Shown piece by piece: positions 8,212 to 18,173 of a stretch of DNA of 64,000 bases (positions are counted from its first letter, which is position 1; the number at the start of each line of letters is the position of its first letter). The stretch comes from Rouxiella silvae (GTDB lineage Bacteria > Pseudomonadota > Gammaproteobacteria > Enterobacterales > Enterobacteriaceae), in assembly GCF_002093625.1 (NCBI RefSeq), contig NZ_MRWD01000011.1, positions 1 through 64,000 on the forward strand. Reading direction: 5' to 3'. The notes beneath the pieces were generated by a model. The model saw only the letters and a program-made list of their open reading frames with translations, ran no database searches and had not been told where the DNA came from. The position numbers and the translations under genes were made by a program.

Positions 8212-9072
8212 ATGACTAATGCAACGCACGCGGGTACTTTTAAACTGGGTGACACCACGGTGACGCGTATGGGCTATGGAGCAATGCAACTGGCTGGCCC
8301 TCATGTTTTTGGCCCCCCAAAAGACCGCGATGCGGCAGTGGCGGTGCTTCGTGCCGCCGTTGAGAACGGTATAACACATATCGATACCAGTGATTTTTAT
8401 GGCCCGCACGTAACTAATCAAATTATTCGCGAGGCGCTTTATCCCTATTCTGATGAGCTGACCATTGTCACTAAGGTCGGTGCACGCCGCGGTAGCGACG
8501 GCTCCTGGAACGTCGCATCATCACCTGCCGAGCTTGAGTCAGCCGTGCATGACAACCTTCGAAATCTTAATCTCGACGTACTGGATGTGGTGAATTTACG
8601 CATTATGTTTAATGTAGGTGCACCTTCTGAAGGCGATATTGAAGAGCCTTTATCTGCGCTGGCGAACTTACAGGCCAAAGGATTGATTCGTCATATTGGG
8701 CTGAGCAATGTCACCGCGCGTCAGGTTGAGCAAGGCCGCAGCATTACCCGCATTGCATGTGTGCAGAACATGTATAATCTTGCGCATCGCAAAGACGATG
8801 CGCTGCTTGATTCACTCGCCGCTGACGGTATAGCCTATGTGCCGTTTTTCCCACTCGGCGGTTTTACTCCGTTGCAGACGGACGCACTGAGCCACGCCGC
8901 AGCAGTCTGTGAGGCTACGCCAATGCAGGTTGCCCTTGCCTGGTTATTGAAGCGATCCCCCAACATTTTACTCATCCCGGGAACCTCGTCCGTAGAGCAT
9001 CTTAAGCAAAATATTGAAAGTGTTAAGCTTGAATTACCGACCGAGGTGTTGGAGTCTTTGAATAAAATTTGA
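8212..9072 (+). CDS. pdxI: pyridoxal reductase (aldo/keto reductase, YdbC)
   Basis: Cytoplasmic NADPH-dependent aldo/keto reductase that reduces pyridoxal to pyridoxine in vitamin B6 salvage. The 286-residue protein matches E. coli YdbC/PdxI over its length: RMGYGAMQLAGPHVFGPP near the N-terminus, HIDTSDFYGPHVTNQIIREA with the AKR Asp and Tyr, TIVTKVGARRG with the catalytic Lys, IGLSNVTARQVEQ, and SPNILLIPGTSSVEHL near the end. The usual active-site His segment reads NLRIMF, as in YdbC. The ATG at 8212 has AAGGGG upstream. It is probably regulated by the divergent TetR gene. Confidence 0.92.
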   Translation: MTNATHAGTFKLGDTTVTRMGYGAMQLAGPHVFGPPKDRDAAVAVLRAAVENGITHIDTSDFYGPHVTNQIIREALYPYSDELTIVTKVGARRGSDGSWNVASSPAELESAVHDNLRNLNLDVLDVVNLRIMFNVGAPSEGDIEEPLSALANLQAKGLIRHIGLSNVTARQVEQGRSITRIACVQNMYNLAHRKDDALLDSLAADGIAYVPFFPLGGFTPLQTDALSHAAAVCEATPMQVALAWLLKRSPNILLIPGTSSVEHLKQNIESVKLELPTEVLESLNKI

Positions 9073-9195
9073 AGTGAAAAACGAGTTTGATGTCCAATAG
9101 AACCCCAGCAGGGATGCTATCATCGACGGGTGCGAAAATTAGTGGGACCGTTAGTGATTAAAAGTGTCTATTTGCAGCATATTCAGGAGATTAAT

Positions 9196-10080
9196 TTGCA
9201 GGACGAACTGACGTTAGATTTTCATGACGAACTGATCAAAGCCATGGTTTATTGGATTGAAGCCAATTTGAGCGACCGTTTGACCATGGAAAAGGCCTCA
9301 AAAAAAACCGGCTACTCTCGCTGGTATCTTCAGCGTTTGTTTAAAAGTAAAACAGGTTATGTGCTTGGCAAATACATCCGTGATCGGCGTTTGACGATGG
9401 CGGCTATTGCACTGCGCCTTACTGACATGACAATACTCGAGATTTCAGATTACTTTTCTTTTGATTCCCAGCAAACATTTACTCGAACCTTTAAAAAGAA
9501 TTTTGACGAAACGCCCGGTAATTATCGCCGTAACGCCTCGTGGACGATGAACGGGATTATGCCACCACTGGCGCTGAAGGCGTTTCCTCAACCGGAATAT
9601 GAGTTTGTAGAGTTGCCTGCGATGGCTTTTGTCGGTACAACAGAGACCTATGTTTACCCTTTTGATGCATTGTATAACAGCCAATATCACGTACATCATG
9701 AGGCACTATCACGCTATCTAACGACGTCTGAAGCACTGTCTGAGACCGTCTGGGGCTTGTCAGATATCTATCCTGATAGTGACGACACAATGCCAAATGC
9801 CTTGCAGTTTAAGTACATTGTTGGCCAACAGGTCAGTTTAAAACATCGTCATAACATTAAGGTGCCGGCAAGCAAGTATATGAAGATAAAGTATACGCAC
9901 GAACTGAGCCGTATTAATGATTTTATACTCTACGTATATTCTGCGTTGCTTCCAACGTTAGACTTGAAGTTCATCATGCAGCCCGATCTGGAAAAATTCT
10001 CTCCCGAACTTCGCCTTAATGGCATTACCTGTGAATACTATATTCCTTTGGAAAACGTAAACACCGGCCGCACAGACTAG
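9196..10080 (+). CDS. Rob-like AraC-family regulator with GyrI-like effector domain
   Basis: A 294-residue transcription factor laid out like E. coli Rob (289). The N-terminal double helix-turn-helix contains TGYSRWYLQRLFKSKTG and the hallmark FDSQQTFTRTFKKNF. The remaining ~180 residues resemble the GyrI/SHOCT ligand-binding fold, with ELPAMAFVGTTETY and a YIPLE end. I set the start at the TTG at 9196 because AGGAG stands six bases before it and the product then begins where Rob does; an upstream GTG at 9130 adds 22 unsupported residues. Divergence from Rob is clear, so this is probably a paralogue in the SoxS/MarA/Rob group. Target genes unknown. Confidence 0.82.
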   Translation: MQDELTLDFHDELIKAMVYWIEANLSDRLTMEKASKKTGYSRWYLQRLFKSKTGYVLGKYIRDRRLTMAAIALRLTDMTILEISDYFSFDSQQTFTRTFKKNFDETPGNYRRNASWTMNGIMPPLALKAFPQPEYEFVELPAMAFVGTTETYVYPFDALYNSQYHVHHEALSRYLTTSEALSETVWGLSDIYPDSDDTMPNALQFKYIVGQQVSLKHRHNIKVPASKYMKIKYTHELSRINDFILYVYSALLPTLDLKFIMQPDLEKFSPELRLNGITCEYYIPLENVNTGRTD

Positions 10081-10123
10081 AAAGCACGGCCGGTCTGGTT
10101 AACGTAATTTACGGATGAAAGGC

Positions 10124-11149
10124 TTACAGCGCCAAATCAACCACAATGCGGCCTTCAATTTTACCGGCATGCATCCGAGCAAAAATATCGTTAATGTTAC
10201 TCAGTGGCTCAACGGCGATGGTTGCCGCTACTTTATGTTTTCCGGCGAAATCGAGTGCTTCCTGTAGGTCTTTTCGCGTACCGACAATCGAGCCACGAAC
10301 GGTAATGCCATCCAGCACCATATTGAAGATTGAAAGGTCAAAGGTGCCTGGCGGTAGGCCATTCAATACCATGGTGCCGCCTCGACGCATCGTGCCAATT
10401 GCCTGCTCAAACGCCTTTGGCGATACTGCGGTGACCAGTACACCGTGTGCGCCGCCAAACGCTTCATGAAACACTTTGGCCGGATCGACATTTTTGGCAT
10501 TAGCCACCACAGTGGCACCCAAACTTTTAGCAAAGGCCAGTTTATCGTCGTCAATATCGACTGCCGCCACGTTGAGCCCCATCGCCACGGCGTACTGTAC
10601 GGCCATGTGGCCCAGTCCGCCAATACCCGAAATGACCACCCAGTCACCCGGCTTAGTTTCGGTCATTTTCAGACCTTTGTAGACGGTAACGCCTGCACAA
10701 AGAATCGGGGCAATCTCGTTGAAACCAATGTTATCGGGTAAGATCCCAACATAGTTTGCATCTGCCAGGCAGTATTCGGCAAAACTTCCGTTAACAGAAT
10801 AGCCAGCGTTTTGCTGCGAATGGCACAGGGTTTCCCAACTGTCCAGACAGTGTTCGCAGTGGCCACAGGCGGAGTACAGCCAGGGAACGCCCACCCGATC
10901 GCCCTCCTTTATGTGCTTTACCCCTTCCCCAACGGCTACCACGTAACCCACTCCCTCATGGCCAGGAATAAACGGCGGCTGAGGTTTCACCGGCCAGTCA
11001 CCCTCGGCCGCATGAAGATCCGTATGGCATACGCCGGTGGCAACAATTTTCACTAACAGCTGGCCTGGTCCCACTTCAGGGATCGGAACTTGTTCAATCA
11101 CTAAAGGTTCACCAAACGCTTTTACTACTGCGGCTTTCATCGTTTTCAT
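10124..11149 (-). CDS. adhP: zinc-dependent alcohol dehydrogenase
   Basis: Cytoplasmic medium-chain dehydrogenase interconverting ethanol (and similar alcohols) and aldehydes with NAD. The 341-residue protein carries the catalytic-zinc segment [15 protein letters not shown] (37-51), GHEGVGYV, the structural-zinc cysteines [15 protein letters not shown] and the Rossmann motif [13 protein letters not shown]. It resembles Pseudomonas AdhA and E. coli AdhP throughout. It lies 25 bases after the aldehyde dehydrogenase on the same strand, so the two form an alcohol-to-acid oxidation operon probably driven by the sigma-54 promoter at 12792. [12 protein letters not shown], three codons in, is an alternative start. 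Confidence 0.92.
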   Translation of the reverse strand: MKTMKAAVVKAFGEPLVIEQVPIPEVGPGQLLVKIVATGVCHTDLHAAEGDWPVKPQPPFIPGHEGVGYVVAVGEGVKHIKEGDRVGVPWLYSACGHCEHCLDSWETLCHSQQNAGYSVNGSFAEYCLADANYVGILPDNIGFNEIAPILCAGVTVYKGLKMTETKPGDWVVISGIGGLGHMAVQYAVAMGLNVAAVDIDDDKLAFAKSLGATVVANAKNVDPAKVFHEAFGGAHGVLVTAVSPKAFEQAIGTMRRGGTMVLNGLPPGTFDLSIFNMVLDGITVRGSIVGTRKDLQEALDFAGKHKVAATIAVEPLSNINDIFARMHAGKIEGRIVVDLAL

Positions 11150-11174
11150 CTTTCACTCCTTAAAAGGAAACGGT

Positions 11175-12695
11175 TTAGAACAGTCCTAACGGTGACGTGT
11201 CGTAACTCACGAGCAGGTTTTTGGTTTGCTGATACTGATTCAACGCCATTTTATGTGTTTCACGGCCTACGCCAGACTGCTTGTAGCCGCCAAATGCCGC
11301 ATGCGCCGGATAGATGTGATAACAGTTGGTCCAAACTCGGCCCGCTTTGATGCTGCGCCCCATGCGATAGGCCAGATTACTGTCGCGCGTCCACACGCCT
11401 GCACCCAATCCAAACTGTGTCTGATTAGCAATCGACAGCGCTTCTGCCTCATCTTTAAAGGTGGTTACACCAATAACCGGCCCAAAAATTTCTTCCTGGA
11501 AGCAGCGCATCAGGTTGTCGCCCTTGATGAGCGTTGGCTGAATGTAATAGCCGTTGTCCAGCTCGGCCGAGATATTCGCGCGATTTCCTCCGGTAAGTAT
11601 CTGCCCCCCTTCCTGTTTTGCGATATCAATATAGGAAAGGATTTTGTCGAACTGCTGGCGTGAAGCCTGAGCACCAATCATGGTGTCGGTATCGAGCGGA
11701 TCGCCACGGCGGATGGTGGCGACTTTTGCCATAACCCTTTCCATAAACGGTGCGTAAATTGACTCATGAATAAGTGCACGTGACGGACAGGTGCAAACCT
11801 CGCCCTGATTAAAGAAGCCGAGCACCAGTCCTTCAACCGCTTTCTCGACAAATTCAGGTTCTGCATCCATCACGTCGGCAAAATAGATGTTCGGTGATTT
11901 ACCGCCCAGCTCAACGGTGCAGGGAATGATATTTTCCGCGGCGCAGGCCATGATGTGACGACCCACCGGAGTAGATCCCGTGAAGGCGATTTTAGCGATA
12001 CGTTTACTGGTTGCCAGCGCTTCACCGGCTTCTTTACCAAAGCCCTGAACCACGTTTAACACGCCCGCAGGGAAAAGATCGCCGACCAGTTCAAGCAACA
12101 GGGTAATACCAAACGGTGTCTGTTCAGCCGGTTTTAAAACCACACAGTTACCCGCTGCCAGCGCAGGTGCGAGCTTCCACGCGGCCATCAACAGCGGGAA
12201 GTTCCAGGGAATAATTTGCCCCACCACGCCTAAAGGCTCATGGAAGTGATAGGCCACGGTTTTTTCGTCAATCTCCGCTGCACTGCCTTCTTGAGCGCGG
12301 AGGCAACCGGCAAAATAACGGAAGTGATCGACGGCCAGCGGCAGGTCGGCATTCAGCGTTTCGCGAATCGGTTTACCGTTGTCCCAACTTTCGGCTACGG
12401 CGAGATATTCAAGATTGGCTTCAATGCGGTCGGCCAGTTGCAGCAGCAGATTTGAGCGATATTGAACACTGGTTTTCCCCCATGCCTCTGCGGCTTGGTG
12501 GGCGGCATCCAGAGCGGCATTGATATCCCGCGCGTCGGAGCGCGGAAACTGTCCAATATCACTGCCATCGACCGGCGACGTATTCATAAAGTACTGACCG
12601 CTTAGCGGTTCGACGAATTTGCCACCGATATAGTTGCCATAGGTTGATTTCAATGAAACCAGTGCATTCGGTGTACCGGGATGTGCATAACGCAT
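11175..12695 (-). CDS. NAD-dependent aldehyde dehydrogenase (ExaC/AcoD/AldB type)
   Basis: Cytoplasmic class-3-fold aldehyde dehydrogenase of 506 residues that oxidises acetaldehyde or similar aldehydes to acids. The family start [21 protein letters not shown] is cut here to [20 protein letters not shown], followed by [28 protein letters not shown] (NAD site), VELGGKSPN with the general-base Glu, and [15 protein letters not shown]. The latter holds the catalytic Cys in the CxC form typical of the ExaC/AcoD/AldB group. First gene of the adh operon, transcribed from a sigma-54 promoter about 85 bases from its ATG under the divergent AcoR-like activator. Confidence 0.92.
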   Translation of the reverse strand: MRYAHPGTPNALVSLKSTYGNYIGGKFVEPLSGQYFMNTSPVDGSDIGQFPRSDARDINAALDAAHQAAEAWGKTSVQYRSNLLLQLADRIEANLEYLAVAESWDNGKPIRETLNADLPLAVDHFRYFAGCLRAQEGSAAEIDEKTVAYHFHEPLGVVGQIIPWNFPLLMAAWKLAPALAAGNCVVLKPAEQTPFGITLLLELVGDLFPAGVLNVVQGFGKEAGEALATSKRIAKIAFTGSTPVGRHIMACAAENIIPCTVELGGKSPNIYFADVMDAEPEFVEKAVEGLVLGFFNQGEVCTCPSRALIHESIYAPFMERVMAKVATIRRGDPLDTDTMIGAQASRQQFDKILSYIDIAKQEGGQILTGGNRANISAELDNGYYIQPTLIKGDNLMRCFQEEIFGPVIGVTTFKDEAEALSIANQTQFGLGAGVWTRDSNLAYRMGRSIKAGRVWTNCYHIYPAHAAFGGYKQSGVGRETHKMALNQYQQTKNLLVSYDTSPLGLF

Positions 12696-12791
12696 AGCAA
12701 ACTCCTTATTTTTTGTAGGGTATCTCTTATAGAGATGGGCAACCGCACAGCTTTCTGTTCACGCACCGTTTTGTGGTTGCATTATTGTTAA

Positions 12792-12807
12792 TGCAGTCAC
12801 CGTGCCA
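12792..12807 (-). promoter_or_regulatory. sigma-54 (RpoN) promoter of the aldehyde/alcohol dehydrogenase operon
   Basis: Minus strand TGGCACGGTGACTGCA matches the -24/-12 consensus TGGCAC-N5-TTGC with GG and GC exactly ten bases apart. Transcription would start near 12780, giving a leader of about 85 bases. The presence of a divergent sigma-54 activator gene makes the assignment strong. Confidence 0.88.
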
Positions 12808-12912
12808 GCTTTGATTGCTGTCGAAAGCCTAAATAAAAACTCATTACTATCAATAAATTAAAGTATATTGCCATTCTGATATTGAGGTTGATTTTGAAAT
12901 AATTCTCTATCT

Positions 12913-12931
12913 GTGTTGCAAATCGCAACAC
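12913..12931. promoter_or_regulatory. candidate upstream activator site for the AcoR-like protein
   Basis: GTGTTGC-AAATC-GCAACAC is a perfect dyad with seven-base arms, about 110 bases upstream of the sigma-54 promoter, the usual place for an enhancer. A second half-site GCAACAC occurs at 12958-12964. Confidence 0.65.
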
Positions 12932-12987
12932 CTTGAAAACTGAGAAGCTACAATATTGCAACACTCTATGCAGCCTTGAGGTTACCC

Positions 12988-14769
12988 ATGCAGGGAAATT
13001 CGTCAGCCGCCGATAACGCCACCAACGTGACCAGTCCGATACTCAGTGACTCCTGGTTTCGTAGTGAACTTTATGGCCTCGACCGTATGGCCGATGACTT
13101 TCCACGCATCCGCCAAGGTGAACTTGCCGACCTGCTTGCTAATAACGCAGCATTACAGCAGTTCGCCCAACCAGCAGTAAAAACACTGGCCGAAAAAATC
13201 GCCGACAAACAGTCGGTGGTTATTCTTTCGGACGCCAGCGGACTGGTGCTCAACACCTTTGGCGACATGCAGGCCCTGCAAAAAGCCCAACGTTTTGCTC
13301 TTGCTCCAGGAAATTTATGGAGTGAATGCGGCCGCGGTACCAATGCCATTGGCACCGCGCTCGCTATCGACGACAGCTGTGAAATCTATGGCAATCAGCA
13401 CTACTTAACCAGCAATCAAGGCCTTTACTGTGCCGCTATTCCCCTGCAAACCCCCAACGGCCAAATTGCCGGCGTGCTTGATATTTCAGGCCCGGCGCAG
13501 TTTCCGCATCCCAATACGCTGGCGTGGGTGAAAGAAGCGGCTAAAAATATCGAATATTTGTGGATGAAGCAGAGCCTGCACCGCGATCAGTGGCTGATGA
13601 GCCTGCATCAACAGGTGCAAGGGCTTGATAAAGCAGAAGAGTTATTGCTGATATTTTCTGATAACATTCTCATGGCGGCTAATCGCAGCGCCATGCGTGA
13701 GTTAGGACTAGGCGCCGAAAAATTTGGATTAATGACTTTCCAGCATCTCTTCCCACAGAATGAGCAAGTTGAAAATAACGTCCCGCAAACGCTGGTCACC
13801 TCTCGTTATCAGACTTATTATTTTCGCCTGCGGGCACCTGCCCGACACCACTTTCCCTCTTCTGCCGTCAACACGCCGGACCTTAGCTACGCCCTGCGCA
13901 ACGACACAAAAAAAATGGTGCGACTGCTCGATGCCGGAATATCGCTGTGCATTTTGGGCGAGACCGGATGTGGTAAAGAGTACGTCAGTCGAGCGCTGCA
14001 TCAGCAGAGCCGTTGGCGTCAGGGCAAGTTTATTGCCATTAACTGTGCGGCCATTCCTGAATCGCTGATTGAGTCGGAGCTGTTCGGTTATCAGGCTGGC
14101 GCGTTTACCGGCGCCAGTAAAAATGGCTACATTGGCAAAATTCGCGAAGCGGACGGTGGCGTGCTGTTTCTGGATGAAATTGGCGATATGCCTCTATCGA
14201 TGCAAACGCGTCTATTGCGTGTTTTGCAGGAGAAAGAGGTTGCGCCGCTGGGTTCAAGCCGGAGCTGGCCGGTCAATTTTGCGGTAGTTTGCGCCACCCA
14301 TAGGGATCTTGCCCAACGCGTGGCCGACGGCGAGTTTAGAGAAGATTTGCTTTATCGCCTGCGGGAGTTTGCATTGACTATTCCGCCACTGCGCGAATGG
14401 CCAGCACTTCCTGTTTTCATTTTACAGCTTTGGCAGGAGCTCGGGGGTAACGCGCGGGGTATTCGCCTTGCTCCGGCTTTAATTGAAGGACTAGCAAAGC
14501 ATCCGTGGCCGGGAAATGTGCGTCAACTGCGCAGCTTGCTTAAGGTTTTACTGGCTTTGGCCGACGATAATGAGTGTCTCAACTGCAACGCCCTTCCCGC
14601 TGATTATCAGCCGAAAGACGTTCAGCCGATTGCCGAACTTCACCAGCACGATGAGAGATTGATTGCGAAAACGCTTCAAAAATTTAACGGAAATATCAGC
14701 AAAACGGCGCAGGCGTTGGGTATTGCGCGCAGCACCCTTTATCGTCGTGCGGCGCGTGGCACACGGTAG
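12988..14769 (+). CDS. AcoR-like sigma-54-dependent transcriptional activator
   Basis: A 593-residue enhancer-binding protein. The N-terminal ~280 residues contain a GAF-like sensory region (NLWSECGRGTNAIGTALAID, GVLDISGPAQFP) as in AcoR. The central AAA+ domain has GETGCGKEY (Walker A), the sigma-54 contact loop GAFTGAS, LFLDEIGDMPL (Walker B) and FREDLLYRLREF. The Fis-type C-terminal helix-turn-helix reads NISKTAQALGIARSTLYRR. I chose the ATG at 12988 because GAGG lies six bases before it; a TTG at 12976 is also in frame. It is divergent from the dehydrogenase operon and its sigma-54 promoter, and likely senses an alcohol, aldehyde or acetoin-like compound. Confidence 0.9.
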   Translation: MQGNSSAADNATNVTSPILSDSWFRSELYGLDRMADDFPRIRQGELADLLANNAALQQFAQPAVKTLAEKIADKQSVVILSDASGLVLNTFGDMQALQKAQRFALAPGNLWSECGRGTNAIGTALAIDDSCEIYGNQHYLTSNQGLYCAAIPLQTPNGQIAGVLDISGPAQFPHPNTLAWVKEAAKNIEYLWMKQSLHRDQWLMSLHQQVQGLDKAEELLLIFSDNILMAANRSAMRELGLGAEKFGLMTFQHLFPQNEQVENNVPQTLVTSRYQTYYFRLRAPARHHFPSSAVNTPDLSYALRNDTKKMVRLLDAGISLCILGETGCGKEYVSRALHQQSRWRQGKFIAINCAAIPESLIESELFGYQAGAFTGASKNGYIGKIREADGGVLFLDEIGDMPLSMQTRLLRVLQEKEVAPLGSSRSWPVNFAVVCATHRDLAQRVADGEFREDLLYRLREFALTIPPLREWPALPVFILQLWQELGGNARGIRLAPALIEGLAKHPWPGNVRQLRSLLKVLLALADDNECLNCNALPADYQPKDVQPIAELHQHDERLIAKTLQKFNGNISKTAQALGIARSTLYRRAARGTR

Positions 14770-14806
14770 AAAAATCTTTAAACAGTCGGCCTTAATTAGG
14801 TCAGAG

Positions 14807-14834
14807 TAATGTGGGGACATTTCGCCCCACATTA
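14807..14834. terminator. hairpin between convergent genes
   Basis: TAATGTGGGG pairs perfectly with CCCCACATTA around an eight-base loop, between the ends of the AcoR-like gene and the convergent ABC ATPase gene. It lacks a T tract, so termination efficiency is uncertain. Confidence 0.55.
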
Positions 14835-14850
14835 TGATGACCGGGTTTAA

Positions 14851-16188
14851 TTAAAACTCGACGTCTTCGAGGCTGAAATATTCTGTCTGGTCATTATAGG
14901 AGAATATTTCTGCGTAACGCCCCCAGTTAACCACCGTATCCAACGTCTCTTGTGCCGCACTGTCCGATAAGAAGTCTTCAAGCTCCTGTTCAAAACGCAC
15001 ACGCGGTGCACGGTGGCCCGGTCGTTCGTCAAGCACGGATTTAATCAACGCCGCGAGCGGCACATAGCGCAGCAAATGTTCGGCAAACATCACTTTTCGC
15101 TGTTGAGTATCAGACTCGGCAAAAATGCGCGCCTGCGCCGTGAGGAAAATGTCCCCTTCACGCACGTCGGCAAAACCCAGAAACTGCAAAACTTCAGCAA
15201 TCGGGAAAAGATCGTCCACCTCAAGATGCAGCGTGCGGGCAATATCCGGCATGTCTGCCCTGCCATGATAAGGTTCGCCCGCCAGCGTTTCGGTGAGACC
15301 GGCAATCAGGTTAGTTGAAACGTGCGGCAGACGTGTCCCCAGCTTTAAGTCTTTTTTAAGCGTATCACTGGCAGGGCGTGCGGTCATTTTTGCATACACA
15401 TCATCAACCAGGCGTCGGAACACCGGGTCGAGGCGATTGCGCGGATGCGGGAATGGCACTTTTATTTCCGCCACCACGCGGCCAGGATTTGAAGAAAGCA
15501 CCAATATTCTGTCGCACATGAATACTGCTTCTTCAATATTGTGTGTCACGATCAGCACCGATTTAATCGGCATCTGTCCGTCATTCCACAGGTCAAGCAA
15601 GTCGGTGCGCAGCGTTTCAGCGGTTAATACATCCAGCGCGGAAAACGGTTCGTCCATCAATAACAGCGTGGGGTCAACTACCAGAGCGCGGGCAAAACCG
15701 ACGCGCTGGCGCATTCCACCGGACAGTTCTCGCGGATAGGCGTTTTCAAAACCATCGAGACCGATAAGGTCAATGGCTGCCAATGCGCGCGTTCTCCTCT
15801 GAGCTGCGGCTACGCCCAAGGCTTCAAGCCCTGCCTCTACGTTTTGCAATACGGTTAACCACGGGAAAAGCGCAAAGGTCTGAAACACCATTGCCACGCC
15901 TTTTGCCGGCCCTTTTAACGGTTCACCGAGATACTCCACGTCGCCAGAACCTGGCGTAATCAACCCTGAAATAATGCGCAGCAGAGTGGATTTTCCCGAG
16001 CCGGAACGCCCCAGCAGGCCAACAATCTCGCCTTCGTGTAGCGTCAGGTTCACGTCATCAAGGATAAGCACTTCACTGTGTGCCTTGTCAAAACCGTGGT
16101 TAACGTTTTTAACGGCTAAAATCTCTTTGCGCCCTTCTGATTTTTTGCACGATGCCTCAGAGTTAAACGTTTTTTGATGTTCTTGCAT
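14851..16188 (-). CDS. ABC transporter ATPase with C-terminal AAA-associated domain (nitrate/sulfonate type)
   Basis: A 445-residue ATPase. Residues about 25-265 are a standard ABC domain: GRSGSGKST (Walker A), VFQTFALFPWLTV (Q-loop region), LSGGMRQRVGFARAL (signature), LLLMDEPFSALD (Walker B) and VTHNIEEA (switch His). The extra ~170 residues, with ADMPDIARTLHLEVDDLFPI, match the AAA-associated C-terminal domain found on some nitrate/taurine/bicarbonate-type ATPases. The ribosome site AAGGA overlaps the end of the permease gene 12 bases upstream, so the two are cotranslated. The substrate cannot be read from sequence, and no binding-protein gene is next to it. Confidence 0.85.
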   Translation of the reverse strand: MQEHQKTFNSEASCKKSEGRKEILAVKNVNHGFDKAHSEVLILDDVNLTLHEGEIVGLLGRSGSGKSTLLRIISGLITPGSGDVEYLGEPLKGPAKGVAMVFQTFALFPWLTVLQNVEAGLEALGVAAAQRRTRALAAIDLIGLDGFENAYPRELSGGMRQRVGFARALVVDPTLLLMDEPFSALDVLTAETLRTDLLDLWNDGQMPIKSVLIVTHNIEEAVFMCDRILVLSSNPGRVVAEIKVPFPHPRNRLDPVFRRLVDDVYAKMTARPASDTLKKDLKLGTRLPHVSTNLIAGLTETLAGEPYHGRADMPDIARTLHLEVDDLFPIAEVLQFLGFADVREGDIFLTAQARIFAESDTQQRKVMFAEHLLRYVPLAALIKSVLDERPGHRAPRVRFEQELEDFLSDSAAQETLDTVVNWGRYAEIFSYNDQTEYFSLEDVEF

Positions 16189-16200
16189 AAGACAGGGTCC

Positions 16201-17937
16201 TTAATCGGCACGGAATCTTGATTCGGCATAAGCATAAAGGGGTCGCCACAGCAGGCGGTTAAATAGCGTGACAAACAGGGCCATAACGGCAATACCGAGA
16301 ATGATTTTCGGGAAATCACCGGCTGCCGTCGTTTGTGCGATATAGGCACCCAGGCCGTGCGCCGTGACCTTGGTGTCGCCCCATTGCACAAACTCTGAAA
16401 CGATACTGGCGTTCCATGCACCGCCAGAAGCAGTAATAGCGCCCGTGATGTAGTACGGAAAAATGCCAGGCAGCATCACCTGTCGCCACCACTGCCAGCC
16501 GCGAATATGGAAATTTGCCGCTGCTTCACGATAGTCGTTAGGAAACGCCGTGGTACCCGCCACTACGTTAAATAATATGTACCACTGCGTGCCTAACACG
16601 ATGAGCGGTGAGAGCCAAATATCCGGATTAAGGTGAAAGTGAACGATGGTAATCACGAACGCCGGGAACAATAAGTTGGCCGGAAATGCCGCCAAGAATT
16701 GCGCAATAGGCTGCACTTTTCCCGCCAGCCCCGGCCGCATACCAATCATCACCCCCAGAGGTACCCAAATCAGTGAAGAGATGAGGATTAGCACGCTAAC
16801 CCGCAGCAGGGTGATCAGCCCAAGTATCAGCACGTGTCCGACATCACCAAACGTTACGCCGGTTTGCACAAAAGCTATCACTCGGTAGGCAATATAAACC
16901 GTCAGCAGAATGATGAATGCCGACCATAGCGTGTCCCCCAGCCGAGACATTTTTTTGGCCTCCGCTGCGGGCCGCGATGATTTTAGGGTCGGCAGGCGCA
17001 GCGGAATTCTGGCAAGCATCGACAGCAGTACACCAAAAGGCGTCAAAAGTTGATGAATCAAACGAGTATGGCGCATCAGATTCAACAGCCATGAAGTAGG
17101 CGCATTGGCCGAACTGGTGTTCTCCATGCGGAACTTATCGGCCCAGGCAACCAAAGGCCTGAAAAGCAGCTGATCGTAGGCCAGGATCACGACGGTCATG
17201 GTTAACAGAACCCACCCTACAGCGTGAATATTCTTGCTCAAAATAGCCTGAGCCAGATAACCGCCGATGCCCGGAAGCGTAAAGGTGTTATTGCCTACAG
17301 TAATCGCTTCGGAAGCGACGATAAAGAACCACCCTCCTGACATCGACATCATCATGTTCCAAATGAGCCCGGGTACGGCAAAGGGAACATCTAGCTTCCA
17401 GAATCGCTGCCAGGCGGTGAGATGGAAACCGCGCGAGACCTCAATCAAATCGCGCGGGACGGTGCGCATCGACTGATAGAAACTGAAGGTCATATTCCAG
17501 GCTTGACTGGTGAAAAGTGCGAAAATCGCCGCCATTTCAACGCCCAGCACTCGGCCAGGAAACAGCGCAATGAAAAAGGTTACGGTGAAGGAGATATAAC
17601 CTAACACCGGCACCGACTGCAGGATATCCAGGATTGGAACCAGCACTTTTTCAGCACGTCGGCTTTTCGCCGCCAGCGTGCCGTAGACCAGCGTAAATAA
17701 CAGCGCCGCCACCATCGCAACCAGCATGCGCAGCGTGGTTCGCAGGGCATATTCGGGAAGATTAGACGGGTCCAGCGAAATAGCCTGAGTTTTTAAACTC
17801 GCGATTGGCATCAGCGTTTGATGAAAGCCTACCGCAGCCATTGCAATCAGGCCAATGATGAGAGGAAAAGCCACGCCATCCCAAAGATTTGGCATCAGAC
17901 GCCAGTTTGCGGCATTAACATTAAAGCGAAAGTTCAT
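16201..17937 (-). CDS. ABC transporter permease, two fused permease domains (nitrate/sulfonate type)
   Basis: A 578-residue inner-membrane protein with two consecutive BPD-transport permease units. The EAA-loop equivalents are PRDLIEVSRGFHLTAWQRFW in the first half and PNDYREAAANFHIRGWQWWR in the second. A single chain thus supplies both transmembrane halves of the importer. I set the start at the ATG at 17937 (MNFRFNVNAANW) because GAGAGGG lies four bases upstream; an upstream ATG at 18012 adds 25 residues. First gene of a two-gene operon with the ATPase. The periplasmic binding protein must be encoded elsewhere. Confidence 0.85.
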   Translation of the reverse strand: MNFRFNVNAANWRLMPNLWDGVAFPLIIGLIAMAAVGFHQTLMPIASLKTQAISLDPSNLPEYALRTTLRMLVAMVAALLFTLVYGTLAAKSRRAEKVLVPILDILQSVPVLGYISFTVTFFIALFPGRVLGVEMAAIFALFTSQAWNMTFSFYQSMRTVPRDLIEVSRGFHLTAWQRFWKLDVPFAVPGLIWNMMMSMSGGWFFIVASEAITVGNNTFTLPGIGGYLAQAILSKNIHAVGWVLLTMTVVILAYDQLLFRPLVAWADKFRMENTSSANAPTSWLLNLMRHTRLIHQLLTPFGVLLSMLARIPLRLPTLKSSRPAAEAKKMSRLGDTLWSAFIILLTVYIAYRVIAFVQTGVTFGDVGHVLILGLITLLRVSVLILISSLIWVPLGVMIGMRPGLAGKVQPIAQFLAAFPANLLFPAFVITIVHFHLNPDIWLSPLIVLGTQWYILFNVVAGTTAFPNDYREAAANFHIRGWQWWRQVMLPGIFPYYITGAITASGGAWNASIVSEFVQWGDTKVTAHGLGAYIAQTTAAGDFPKIILGIAVMALFVTLFNRLLWRPLYAYAESRFRAD

Positions 17938-18173
17938 AAACCCTCTCATGAAATCATCGGGGTGATAAATATAGGCGCCATTATTCAACAGTTTTATTAA
18001 ACGTATGCTCACTACAACGCGCTGATCACCTTAATTTGATAAAAGAGTTTTAATTTATCGTCTCACAAATATGTGACTATTCTGATTATAGCTATCCTTT
18101 GCTTTAACATCGGGATAAAAGCCTTCACATGGCGCATTAAATCCCTGAAATAGAACCTTTTGAGGTATGAACA

